Source: Flavobacterium praedii
GTDB lineage: Bacteria > Bacteroidota > Bacteroidia > Flavobacteriales > Flavobacteriaceae
DNA length: 64,000 nt
Direction of reading: 5' to 3'
Assembly: GCF_026810365.1 (NCBI RefSeq)
Contig: NZ_CP113948.1
Coordinates: 1,637,001 to 1,701,000 of the forward strand
Below, piece after piece: positions 9,083 through 17,002 of the stretch. Each line of letters begins with the position of its first letter. The stretch's first letter is position 1. The notes below the pieces were generated by a model, which worked only from the letters and a program-made list of their open reading frames with translations, made no database searches and was not told the DNA's origin. Both the position numbers and the translations under genes were made by a program.

Positions 9083-10081
9083 TTATTTAATTGCTAACCT
9101 TAACTTCTTAAAAAAAACTTCTTCTTTATCGGCAATAGCCAAAAGCTCGTCCGAAAGTGTATTGTAAACATCAACTTTGGTGCTTCTATTTTTATAAACA
9201 CGAGACGCTTCTACAGCAAAATCCCTCCACATATCACCAATAGCAGTCATTTCCAGTGATAAAACTTGAAGTTCTTTATTATCTAAAATCACAGAAGCTT
9301 CCTGTAAAAAAGCAGCGTATATGAACCGAAAACCACCTCCACCAGTTCCTATTTCTTCCTGCATTCTAACAATTTGAGCCAAATAATGATTGGCTTTCTT
9401 GATTCCTTCTTTTACTGGCCATTTCTTAATTAGTTTGGCCACATATCGAATACCTCGCACTCCAATTATTGGCATTGGTGCCAGCATATCACGACAAGTA
9501 TTTTTTATTCCTTTTATAATTGCACCTTTCAAATCTATATTAACAGGAATCTGAATAGGATAATACATTTGGCCTCTTGGCGCGAAGGCCCCTTTGGCAA
9601 AACGTACTTTATTTAATTCGGCATGCGTAAGTGTCGTTACGTTTTCCATAACGGGATCGCTAATCAAATAATCGGTTTCCGTTTTACCATAAACCACTAA
9701 GTTGTGGGCATTGAAATGAAAACGATATTCATCTGGAAAATAAGTCAAATTATACACTCCTACCTGCAATCCAGAAGGAATATTATTTTTTAAATTTTCG
9801 TCTAATGCTTTGATGGCATTGGTTTCGCTAGAGAATTTTTGCCTTTTGATTTTTAATCCCAAACGTTTCGCCAACTTATTAAAAATTAAACCTGGCATGG
9901 GTCTGTAACTGATAGCAGGTGCGTAATTTACTTTTAGAAATGGGATATAAACAAAGAAAAGTCCAGAACCAATTCCAAAAACCATTGGTTCACTAATATT
10001 CAATCCATTATGTTTTAACAAATTGGAAGCAACTCCATTTTCACAATGAGCCGATTGATGATGTGTAAAATTTGTTTCCAT
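9083..10081 (-). CDS. BtrH N-terminal-domain (C39-like) protein
   Basis: This 332-residue protein begins with a short leader and then HHQSAHCENGVASNLLKH, the Cys/His arrangement of BtrH-type acyltransferases related to papain/C39 folds. A later HFNAHNLVVYG supplies a His and the segment ISDPVM follows, as in that family. BtrH moves an acyl group from an acyl carrier protein onto an amine or hydroxyl. In this locus it could transfer a polyene or fatty acyl chain from one of the two ACPs onto the resorcinol hydroxyl. That is inference; the domain assignment is moderately sure. The ATG shares a base with the stop of the gene upstream. Confidence 0.7.
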   Translation of the reverse strand: METNFTHHQSAHCENGVASNLLKHNGLNISEPMVFGIGSGLFFVYIPFLKVNYAPAISYRPMPGLIFNKLAKRLGLKIKRQKFSSETNAIKALDENLKNNIPSGLQVGVYNLTYFPDEYRFHFNAHNLVVYGKTETDYLISDPVMENVTTLTHAELNKVRFAKGAFAPRGQMYYPIQIPVNIDLKGAIIKGIKNTCRDMLAPMPIIGVRGIRYVAKLIKKWPVKEGIKKANHYLAQIVRMQEEIGTGGGGFRFIYAAFLQEASVILDNKELQVLSLEMTAIGDMWRDFAVEASRVYKNRSTKVDVYNTLSDELLAIADKEEVFFKKLRLAIK

Positions 10082-10485
10082 TAACTTGTTTTAATCTGTT
10101 TTAATTCTGCAATAGTGATATTGAAAGTTTCGGCATATTTTTTCAAAACAGATTCGCTTAAACCAGCAAAAACTTTGGGTTTGAAGTGTCTTTTCACCCG
10201 CCATTGCCACATTCCCACATAACTGGAAAGCACACCAATATCCATTCTACACAATTCCATATAGTAACAAATGGGGCTAACTTCATTATTCTCGACTTGT
10301 AATTTTGCAATTGCAATTCGCTCACTTATCTCTTCAATAGAATTTGATAACGCAATAGTTTTAGGTTCCCAACCTGTACTTAAAGCAGTGGTATAATTGC
10401 CTTTTTCGTCTGTGGCATAAACCAACTCTTTCATATTTTTGTTGGAAAGATTGCCTTTATCTTGGGGAACTTCTTCTGTTTTCAT
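10081..10485 (-). CDS. Hypothetical protein linked to the BtrH-like gene
   Basis: This 134-residue soluble protein has no signal peptide. The middle is helical (SIEEISERIAIAKLQVENN, then CYYMELCRMDIGVLSSYVGM) and the C-terminal part has WQWRVKRHFKPKVFAGLS followed by a short helical end resembling a DNA- or partner-binding tail (YAETFNITIAELKQ). I do not recognise the family, although similar small proteins accompany BtrH-like genes in Bacteroidota pigment loci. It starts 9 bases after the hot-dog gene and its stop overlaps the next ATG. Confidence 0.6.
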   Translation of the reverse strand: MKTEEVPQDKGNLSNKNMKELVYATDEKGNYTTALSTGWEPKTIALSNSIEEISERIAIAKLQVENNEVSPICYYMELCRMDIGVLSSYVGMWQWRVKRHFKPKVFAGLSESVLKKYAETFNITIAELKQIKTS

Positions 10486-10494
10486 GGTATCTGT

Positions 10495-10965
10495 CTATGA
10501 TTTATTTTCTTGAATAAACAAAGTAATCTCGCCTTCTAATAGCAATTCGTCTTTATTAAAACTTTCACATTTCATCGCACATAAACTATATGAATCAGTA
10601 ATAAATTTTGAAACCAATACTGCTTTTGTAAAAATAACATCATTCACTTTAGGCAAAGAATGGATTTTTAATGTTTTGATACCACTAATGAAACCAACAA
10701 CGTATACACCTGTTTTGTCCTTCTTATTTTCATCAATAAAATAATCTTTTGCAACAACAGAGGAACATGTTTGCGCCATATTTTCTACCAAACCTGATTC
10801 AGTAAGAAACCCATTTTTAAGAAAAATATTATCTTCTTTTATTTCAAAAATAGTTTCGACTTTTTCGTCATCCATTTCCAAAATCATATCCACCATAAGC
10901 ATTGGTGCACGATGAGGCAAATATTTTTTTATATCAACCAAATTTGAAGTTTCTTTATAATTCAC
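10495..10965 (-). CDS. Hot-dog dehydratase-like protein (FabZ/ApeP type)
   Basis: This 156-residue single hot-dog domain has the N-terminal FabA/FabZ signature KKYLPHRAPMLMVD, where the His is the catalytic base in FabZ. A second part, SGLVENMAQTCSSV, holds the central helix with Glu. The reaction would be dehydration of beta-hydroxyacyl-ACP, giving the conjugated double bonds of the aryl polyene. A paralogue lies directly upstream with an 11-base gap, and the two may form a heterodimer as ApeI/ApeP are proposed to. Confidence 0.82.
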   Translation of the reverse strand: MNYKETSNLVDIKKYLPHRAPMLMVDMILEMDDEKVETIFEIKEDNIFLKNGFLTESGLVENMAQTCSSVVAKDYFIDENKKDKTGVYVVGFISGIKTLKIHSLPKVNDVIFTKAVLVSKFITDSYSLCAMKCESFNKDELLLEGEITLFIQENKS

Positions 10966-10976
10966 GTTGTTCTAAT

Positions 10977-11417
10977 TTATTTAGCCAAAACAGTCTTCAT
11001 TTGACCTTTGGCTATTTCAACATCGTTTAACGTGGTCACAACATCAACCAAAGTAATACCGGCAAACTCCTGTAAAATAGAAACCGTTGTTCTTATTTTA
11101 TCCTGAACTTTGGGCAAAGCTATAATTTCGATACTTTTTATGGAACCAATGTAACCAGTAGGAGCTTGTTCTTTTCTTAAATAAAACTGATATCCAGTAT
11201 GTAAGGCTACTGATTGCGCCATGTGTTCTATTATCCCAGACTCAACAAAGGATTTATTTTCGAAAAAAATTGCCTCTTCTTGTATCGTAAATCCAGAAAC
11301 CAATTCTGTTTCGGAATAGGAGTACAATTTATCAACCATTACAAATGGAAACTGTTGCGGAATTAAAGATTCGACAAAATCTTTATCTCCTAATAAATTA
11401 TTTCCAACCGTTGCCAT
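10977..11417 (-). CDS. Hot-dog dehydratase-like protein, second copy
   Basis: A 146-residue hot-dog domain: IPQQFPFVMVDKLYS replaces the usual 'LPHR.P..lvD', so the His of FabZ is Gln here. SGIIEHMAQSVALHTG keeps the central helix with Glu and adds a His. This suggests it is either a non-catalytic partner or a dehydratase with altered chemistry. I chose the ATG whose A is at 11417 because it forms a TAATG overlap with the darB stop; an in-frame ATG two codons earlier would lie inside darB. Confidence 0.78.
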   Translation of the reverse strand: MATVGNNLLGDKDFVESLIPQQFPFVMVDKLYSYSETELVSGFTIQEEAIFFENKSFVESGIIEHMAQSVALHTGYQFYLRKEQAPTGYIGSIKSIEIIALPKVQDKIRTTVSILQEFAGITLVDVVTTLNDVEIAKGQMKTVLAK

Positions 11418-12550
11418 TAACAAACCGTTAAATAAGCATACGCATACGAGAAACGTCCACTTTCTGGAACCGATAAAAGAATTTTATTTCCTTTTATTAA
11501 TTTACCTGAATTCATCAATTCCTCTAAAGCTAAATAAATGGATGCTGCACCAACATTACCAACATGTGCCAAATTCATAAACCATTTTTCCATAGGAATA
11601 TCCATTCCTCTTTCTGCCAATGATTTTCTTAATCCTTCAACAAAATAATGTGATGATACGTGTGGCAAGAAGTAGTCAATTTCATCTGATGAAATATTGT
11701 TTTTGGACAAAGCATCACGCATACTTTCGGCTCCTTTCACCAAAATAAATTCGTCTAATAATTTAACATCTTGCTTGAAAGCAAATAATGATTCATTCAG
11801 CCATTGATCTGGTTCGTAGTCATTCCAAGGTTTTATTTCGCCATTTTCTAATTTATCCCCACCAGCATACATACAAGTTTCTAGTTCGAAAGCATATGAA
11901 AAAGCTTCCATCCATTCCATCTTTAAAGAAATAGTACCACTTGGTTTATTTTCCAACAAAAATGCGCCAGCACCATCAGATAACATCCATCTCAAAAAAT
12001 CTTTTTTGAAAGCTAGAATTGGTTGTTCTTCTAAGTTTTTTAAATTAACCACTTCATTTTCATACTTTTTGGCTAACATCCAATTAGATATTTTTTCTGA
12101 ACCTGTACAAACTGCATTTTGAGTATTACCAGACTTTATAGATAAAAAACCAAATTTTAAAGCATTCATACCTGCACAACACACTCCTGAAGAGGAATTT
12201 AATTCTAAGCTTTTATTTTTCAACAATCCGTGCACCATTGCAGCATGAGAAGGTGCTAAAACATCTGGAGTGGTTGTACCACAAGATAATAATTCCATGT
12301 CTTGTGGCCCAAAACTATCATCAAACAATCCTTGAATAGCATTAGTAGTCAATTCCGCATTATTATGAGTACTTTTCCCTTTTTTATCTAGAGCATAATA
12401 CCGGCTAACAATCTTGTTGTTTCTTAGTATTAGTCTTCGGGCTTTGGACGCGGTTTCATTTATTAACCCTAAATAACCTTCCATTTCATCGTTAGAAACA
12501 GCGTCATTTGGTAAACATTTAGCCGCTTTTGTAATATATACATCAAACAT
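11417..12550 (-). CDS. darB: DarB-type ketosynthase III of dialkylresorcinol synthesis
   Basis: This 377-residue FabH-like ketosynthase has the nucleophile at SSGVCCAGMNA (Cys125 by alignment to 'AACAG'), a His in YFLPHVSSHYF and an Asn in HVGNVGAASIY. DarB condenses two beta-ketoacyl chains, and the DarA partner helps aromatise the product to a 2,5-dialkylresorcinol, the core of flexirubin. darA lies directly upstream (6-base gap) and the hot-dog gene overlaps the stop (TAATG), so all are co-translated. It is clearly distinct from the FabF-like ketosynthases of the locus. Confidence 0.93.
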   Translation of the reverse strand: MFDVYITKAAKCLPNDAVSNDEMEGYLGLINETASKARRLILRNNKIVSRYYALDKKGKSTHNNAELTTNAIQGLFDDSFGPQDMELLSCGTTTPDVLAPSHAAMVHGLLKNKSLELNSSSGVCCAGMNALKFGFLSIKSGNTQNAVCTGSEKISNWMLAKKYENEVVNLKNLEEQPILAFKKDFLRWMLSDGAGAFLLENKPSGTISLKMEWMEAFSYAFELETCMYAGGDKLENGEIKPWNDYEPDQWLNESLFAFKQDVKLLDEFILVKGAESMRDALSKNNISSDEIDYFLPHVSSHYFVEGLRKSLAERGMDIPMEKWFMNLAHVGNVGAASIYLALEELMNSGKLIKGNKILLSVPESGRFSYAYAYLTVC

Positions 12551-12556
12551 AATAAT

Positions 12557-13462
12557 CTAATTTACTCCTTTATAATATTCTAATTCTTTTCTTATTTTTT
12601 GGATCTTTAATGGATAAGTAAGAATGTGCAATATATAAACTATTGGTGAGATTAACCAAATAGCTAGTAACAAATACACTTTAAAAACTTTCAACCAAGT
12701 TTTTCTAGATTCTCCCTTTTTTATGATCAAATTAGACCATTTATTAAAAATCTTATTTGCAGTTCTATCAACCGTTACCAAATAAGAACTAACCCTAACT
12801 GCATCAATACTAATTAATTCTGATTGTAAATTATCTAAACTATTTTGTTTCAAATTCGATAAAATTACAGCTCCAAACTTCGAAGATTCATTAATATCTT
12901 TATCTGAAACTCCAGGTAAAGGAAAAATACCAAGATATTTCTTTTTTATTCCTGAAAACATCCACTCTACAATAGTAATAACACTAATTAAATTACCCGC
13001 TCTGTCTACCAATGCTATATTTCCTTTAAGCGATGCATTATTAAGTTTTAATAATCCTTTGACTTTTTCCTGAGCCATAATCCACATGTTTCTTGAACCA
13101 TTTATGGTAACAACTGGGGTATTATTCAATAAAATTTTAGCTTCGGAACTTTTCAAAAAAGAATTTATAGGAATAGATGGTGTTAAATACCAAACTTGAT
13201 AATTCAAAAGAATTAAGTCAAATTTTGTGTTCATTATTTCTTTGGAAACTGGCAAAAGTGGCGCAGGAATTTGCAAAAATGTTTCAGGAAAAGCACCAAA
13301 AAAAGCTTCATTATCCCATGGAAATGGAAAAGGCTTTTCTAATTGAATTTCATGAAAAAAAACATTTACGTTGTCAGAATCTAAAAGTGGTTTTGCAATA
13401 TTTCTAGCAATAGACTCCAATTGTCCCGATTGAGAATAGTAGATTACGAGGACGTTTTTCAT
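12557..13462 (-). CDS. darA: DarA, dialkylresorcinol condensing enzyme partner
   Basis: This 301-residue protein starts with a flavodoxin-like nucleotide site, VLVIYYSQSGQLESIARN, and ends with hydrophobic helices (about 245-285, FKVYLLLAIWLISPIVYIL). DarA homologues always pair with DarB; the flavodoxin fold suggests FMN-dependent aromatisation of the cyclised diketide. The C-terminal helices would place it at the membrane. It is the first gene of a sub-block following a 298-base gap, so a separate promoter may lie at 13463-13760. Confidence 0.9.
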   Translation of the reverse strand: MKNVLVIYYSQSGQLESIARNIAKPLLDSDNVNVFFHEIQLEKPFPFPWDNEAFFGAFPETFLQIPAPLLPVSKEIMNTKFDLILLNYQVWYLTPSIPINSFLKSSEAKILLNNTPVVTINGSRNMWIMAQEKVKGLLKLNNASLKGNIALVDRAGNLISVITIVEWMFSGIKKKYLGIFPLPGVSDKDINESSKFGAVILSNLKQNSLDNLQSELISIDAVRVSSYLVTVDRTANKIFNKWSNLIIKKGESRKTWLKVFKVYLLLAIWLISPIVYILHILTYPLKIQKIRKELEYYKGVN

Positions 13463-13760
13463 TGCGGTTTTCGATTTAAAAAAGCGAAAATAACCTAAAT
13501 TTATAATTTATACTAATAGTCTATTATTTCTTTAATGACAAAAACTAGCCTAGTTAAAAATAAAAAAAGCATCATTTTACTTTAACTATCTGTAAATCAT
13601 AAACAAATGAAATAAAATAAAAAATTAGGTAAATAAAAATTGAGTTCCATCCACAAATCAACCTTTTTGTTTTTATCTATAAAGCAATAACAATCAAACT
13701 GTTAGTGTTATAAACTTAACAACCACTCTTAAAATGAAATAAAATGTAAATAAATTGTTA
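13463..13760. other. Intergenic gap inside the flexirubin cluster
   Basis: This 298-base, very AT-rich stretch is the only large gap in the minus-strand series. It separates darA from the acyltransferase gene upstream. I see no ORF of note and no perfect CAAAnnTA (minus-strand TAnnTTTG). It is the natural place for a secondary promoter or attenuator for darA-darB and the genes beyond. Confidence 0.5.
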
Positions 13761-14642
13761 TTAATCTTCGATTTGATTCCAGAAATCAAAATAATTAAAC
13801 CATTGCAATGGGTATTTTTTAATCATACTTTCAAGGCTTTGAGTATATTCTCTCAACAATCCTTTTTCATCACGATGTTTAACTTTGGCTTCAATCGTAT
13901 AAAGATGATAATGCAAATTGGGTTCCTTCATGACATATACAAAAACAACCGGAACTTTTAATCGAGAGGCAATTAGAAACGGACCTGATGGAAAAAGAGC
14001 TTCCTCACCTAATAGATTGTCGCTTAATGCTTTTACTCCCTCAAAATATCTGTCTCCTGTAAAACAAACTAATTCATTTCTTGCTAGAGCCGAATTAATT
14101 TCAAAAATATGAGACATATCATTACTAATGAGTATAAAATTTATTGTGGGCTTTTCGGTAATACTTTCTAGATATTTTTTAATGGTCGAATGCTCCAAAT
14201 CGGTAGTGACCAGATTTATTTGAAAATTAACATCTAACTCACTAAAAAAATGTTCTGCTATTTCAAAATTTCCAATATGGGCACTAATAAGAACACCTCC
14301 TTTTTTTTCTTCCAAAAGTTTGATTAGAATTTCTCTTCCTTCATGCTCATAAGTAAACTTACTTTTCAATCCGGCACCAATAGCAATTTTATCTATAATC
14401 GTTTGCCCAAAAGTGTAATAACTATTAAAAACCATTCTTTTTGATTTAAAATAGGAATACCCCAGTCTTTTCCTAAAGTAATAAAAGATGGAGGCATTAC
14501 TTTTTTTTAGAAAAATAAAATAATAGCTAGCAACAAAATAAAGAATGAGATAAGCTGATTTGACTCCTACATTTTTTATAAAAAAAACAAAGATTTTATA
14601 TCCTAAAACAGTGCCTTTAGATTTTCCATCCCATTGACTCAT
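13761..14642 (-). CDS. LpxL/HtrB-like acyltransferase
   Basis: This 293-residue membrane-associated acyltransferase has the lysophospholipid/lipid A acyltransferase core: a hydrophobic N-terminus, then LISAHIGNFEIAEHFF with the catalytic H-x4-E, and later a GDRYFEG block and FPSGPFLIA. The family transfers acyl chains from acyl-ACP to lipid acceptors. In aryl-polyene and flexirubin loci this enzyme is proposed to esterify the pigment (the second acyl chain or the lipid anchor). It directly follows an ACP gene, separated by the 35-bp repeat. Confidence 0.86.
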   Translation of the reverse strand: MSQWDGKSKGTVLGYKIFVFFIKNVGVKSAYLILYFVASYYFIFLKKSNASIFYYFRKRLGYSYFKSKRMVFNSYYTFGQTIIDKIAIGAGLKSKFTYEHEGREILIKLLEEKKGGVLISAHIGNFEIAEHFFSELDVNFQINLVTTDLEHSTIKKYLESITEKPTINFILISNDMSHIFEINSALARNELVCFTGDRYFEGVKALSDNLLGEEALFPSGPFLIASRLKVPVVFVYVMKEPNLHYHLYTIEAKVKHRDEKGLLREYTQSLESMIKKYPLQWFNYFDFWNQIED

Positions 14643-14647
14643 TTTAA

Positions 14648-14682
14648 ATTTTAGATTTTAGATTGCAGATTTTAGATTAATT
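14648..14682. repeat. 35-bp direct repeat, copy 2 (other copy 3858-3892)
   Basis: Identical over 35 bases to 3858-3892 and in the same orientation, again between an ACP gene and the next enzyme. Here the distal inverted-repeat arm is missing. The two copies enclose 10.8 kb carrying darA, darB, both hot-dog genes, the ABC exporter and two ketosynthases, so they could mediate deletion by homologous exchange, though 35 bp is short for that. Confidence 0.85.
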
Positions 14683-14703
14683 GTCACATCTAAAAAATAT
14701 AAA

Positions 14704-14955
14704 TTATGCTTTAAGTTTTAGTTTGTTTTCTATTACATCATAAAAAGTTTGAAATGTAGAAACACCAACAAAATCAGCCTCTACTAATTTTACACCAAAG
14801 TTCGATTCTATCGAAACAACTAGATCAACATAGTCTAAACTATCCAATCCTAAAGTATCTTTTAATATAGCATCTGACTGAATATCATCACCATCCACCT
14901 CAAATTCATCAATTAAAAAACCATTAATTTTCGCTACGATTGCTTCCTTGTTCAT
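14704..14955 (-). CDS. Acyl carrier protein, second copy
   Basis: This 83-residue ACP has TLGLDSLDYVDLVVS; Ser39 would carry the phosphopantetheine. It is more like a FabF-type polyene ACP than the first copy and overlaps the upstream ketosynthase by 32 bases, so the two are made together. Two ACPs suggest that the two acyl arms of the dialkylresorcinol are built on separate carriers. Confidence 0.92.
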   Translation of the reverse strand: MNKEAIVAKINGFLIDEFEVDGDDIQSDAILKDTLGLDSLDYVDLVVSIESNFGVKLVEADFVGVSTFQTFYDVIENKLKLKA

Positions 14956-16183
14956 TACTTTTTTTATACTTTTTAACTACTAATGCTGAATTTGTTCCTC
15001 CAAAACCAAAGGAATTCGACAAAAATATGTCAAATTTTTTATTTAAAGTGGTTTTAACTAAATTTAATTTTGCGGCATCTTCATCTGGAGTTTCCAAATT
15101 TATATTTGGAGCGATAAAATCATTTTGCATCATTAAAACGGAATAGATTACCTCACTGGCTCCAGCCATCCAACATTCATGGCCCGTCATTGACTTTGTG
15201 GAACTTACATAAGGATTGCTTTCGCCAAAAACCTGAAAAATAGCTTTCGCTTCGTTTTCATCACCTACTGGAGTCGATGTTGCATGAGCATTGATATAGT
15301 CTACTTCACTAGGCTGCAATCCTGCTTCATCCAATGCCCGTTGCATTGCAATAGAAGGACCATCAACATTTGGAGTAGATATATGCCCCCCATTTGATGA
15401 AAATCCATACCCCACAACTTCGGCCAAAATAGTTGCCCCTCTCTTCATAGCTGATTCGTAGGATTCTAAAATCAAAGTAGCACCACCACCACTTGGAATT
15501 AAACCATCACGATTAATATCAAAAGGTCTTGACGCTTTTGTAGGTTCATCTTCTCTAGCAGAAAAAACACCCAAACCATCAAAACTACTCATGGCATATT
15601 TATTGATTTCTTGTGCACCTCCACAAATTATGATATCCTGAAACCCACTTTTTATCAAAAAATAAGCCAATCCTATGGAATGAGATCCGCTAGCACAAGC
15701 TGCACTAACTGTCAAATTAATCCCCCTTAACTTAAAAATTGTTGAGAGATTCATCGTAACTGTAGAATTCATGGATTTGAAAATAGCTCCTGAACCTATC
15801 AAAGTAGTATCTTTTTTTTCACGAATAATATCTGTGGCTTCAATAACAGCCTTAGACACACTATCGTTACCATACATAATTCCTACTTCGTTTGTTTCAA
15901 AAAAAGCATCGTCGATATTCGCATTTTTTAATGCCTCTACCGTCGCCATATAGGCATATTCTGTTTCTTCCCCTAAACTTATTCTTTGTCTTCTGGTAAG
16001 TAAATTTTTCAAATCTGGTTTTGGAACCATACCGGTTAAAGCGGATCGAAATCCGAATTCTTTGCGTTCTGTATCAAACGAAATTCCTGATTTTCCTTGG
16101 TACAAAGACTCTTTTACCTCATCTAATGATGTTCCTATACAAGAATAAATTCCCATTCCTGTGATGACAACTCTCTTATTCAT
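14924..16183 (-). CDS. Beta-ketoacyl-ACP synthase II-type, third active copy
   Basis: This 419-residue FabF-like enzyme is complete: LTVSAACASGSHS (Cys163), NAHATSTPVGDENE and MTGHECWMAGASE. The first His block reads HATSTP rather than HGTATP, a common variant. It is longer than the other ketosynthases and sits with FabG and an ACP, so it may be the main aryl-primed elongation enzyme. The 3' end overlaps the ACP gene; 15 bases separate it from fabG. Confidence 0.93.
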   Translation of the reverse strand: MNKRVVITGMGIYSCIGTSLDEVKESLYQGKSGISFDTERKEFGFRSALTGMVPKPDLKNLLTRRQRISLGEETEYAYMATVEALKNANIDDAFFETNEVGIMYGNDSVSKAVIEATDIIREKKDTTLIGSGAIFKSMNSTVTMNLSTIFKLRGINLTVSAACASGSHSIGLAYFLIKSGFQDIIICGGAQEINKYAMSSFDGLGVFSAREDEPTKASRPFDINRDGLIPSGGGATLILESYESAMKRGATILAEVVGYGFSSNGGHISTPNVDGPSIAMQRALDEAGLQPSEVDYINAHATSTPVGDENEAKAIFQVFGESNPYVSSTKSMTGHECWMAGASEVIYSVLMMQNDFIAPNINLETPDEDAAKLNLVKTTLNKKFDIFLSNSFGFGGTNSALVVKKYKKSNEQGSNRSEN

Positions 16184-16198
16184 TCTCTTTATACTATT

Positions 16199-16930
16199 TT
16201 ATGAATAAATTCCACCATTTATATTTATAATCTCTCCCGTAATATAGCTTGATTTTTTGGAAACTAGAAAACTAACCAAATCCGCCACTTCTTCTGCTTC
16301 TCCAAAACGATTTACAGGTACCATCTTTATTAATTCTTTTTCGTCTAGAGCACTAGTCATGTCTGTTTTAATAAAACCTGGAGCTACAGCATTTACTGTG
16401 ATATTTCTTTTGGCCACTTCTTGTGCCAAAGCTTTAGTAGCAGCCACTAAGGCCCCTTTTGCAGCAGAATAATTAGTCTGTCCAGCAGTTCCTTTTACTC
16501 CCGAAAGCGACACCATATTTACAATTCGCCCGTATTTATTGCGCAACATTTTTTGCATAAAAAAGTTGGTCACATTAAAAAATCCGTTCAAACTCGTATT
16601 CACAACACTAGACCAATCTTCTGGACTCATCCACATGAACAAACCATCCTTTGTTATTCCTGCATTATTTATAATTGCTTCAACAATTGCTTCTGGATTT
16701 GCTTCTTGCCATTGTGTCAATACCGATTGTACTTCATCAAAATTGGCTACATCAAATTGAATGATTTCACCAGTAGCTCCATTTGCGATTACTTTCTCTA
16801 AAGTTTTTTCGGCAGCTTCTTTATTGGAATGATAATTAATCAAAATATGATAACTGCTATCATGTGCTAATTTTTCACAAATAGCGCTACCAATTCCTCT
16901 AGAACCTCCTGTTATCAATGCACATTTCAT
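16199..16930 (-). CDS. 3-oxoacyl-ACP reductase, FabG type
   Basis: This 243-residue classical SDR has the NADP-binding TGGSRGIG, NNAG, a catalytic Ser in MVSLSG, YSAAKGA (Tyr and Lys) and a C-terminal GGIYS. It would reduce the beta-ketoacyl-ACP made by the ketosynthases before dehydration by the hot-dog proteins. It lies between the TAL gene and the ketosynthase on the same strand. Sequence alone does not separate a dedicated copy from a housekeeping fabG, but the context does. Confidence 0.92.
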   Translation of the reverse strand: MKCALITGGSRGIGSAICEKLAHDSSYHILINYHSNKEAAEKTLEKVIANGATGEIIQFDVANFDEVQSVLTQWQEANPEAIVEAIINNAGITKDGLFMWMSPEDWSSVVNTSLNGFFNVTNFFMQKMLRNKYGRIVNMVSLSGVKGTAGQTNYSAAKGALVAATKALAQEVAKRNITVNAVAPGFIKTDMTSALDEKELIKMVPVNRFGEAEEVADLVSFLVSKKSSYITGEIININGGIYS

Positions 16931-17002
16931 ACTTTTATTTTAAATTACTTCGTCAGTTCACCCTTTGGATTCCTGTCTAGATTTTAGATTATTATGGAGG
17001 GA

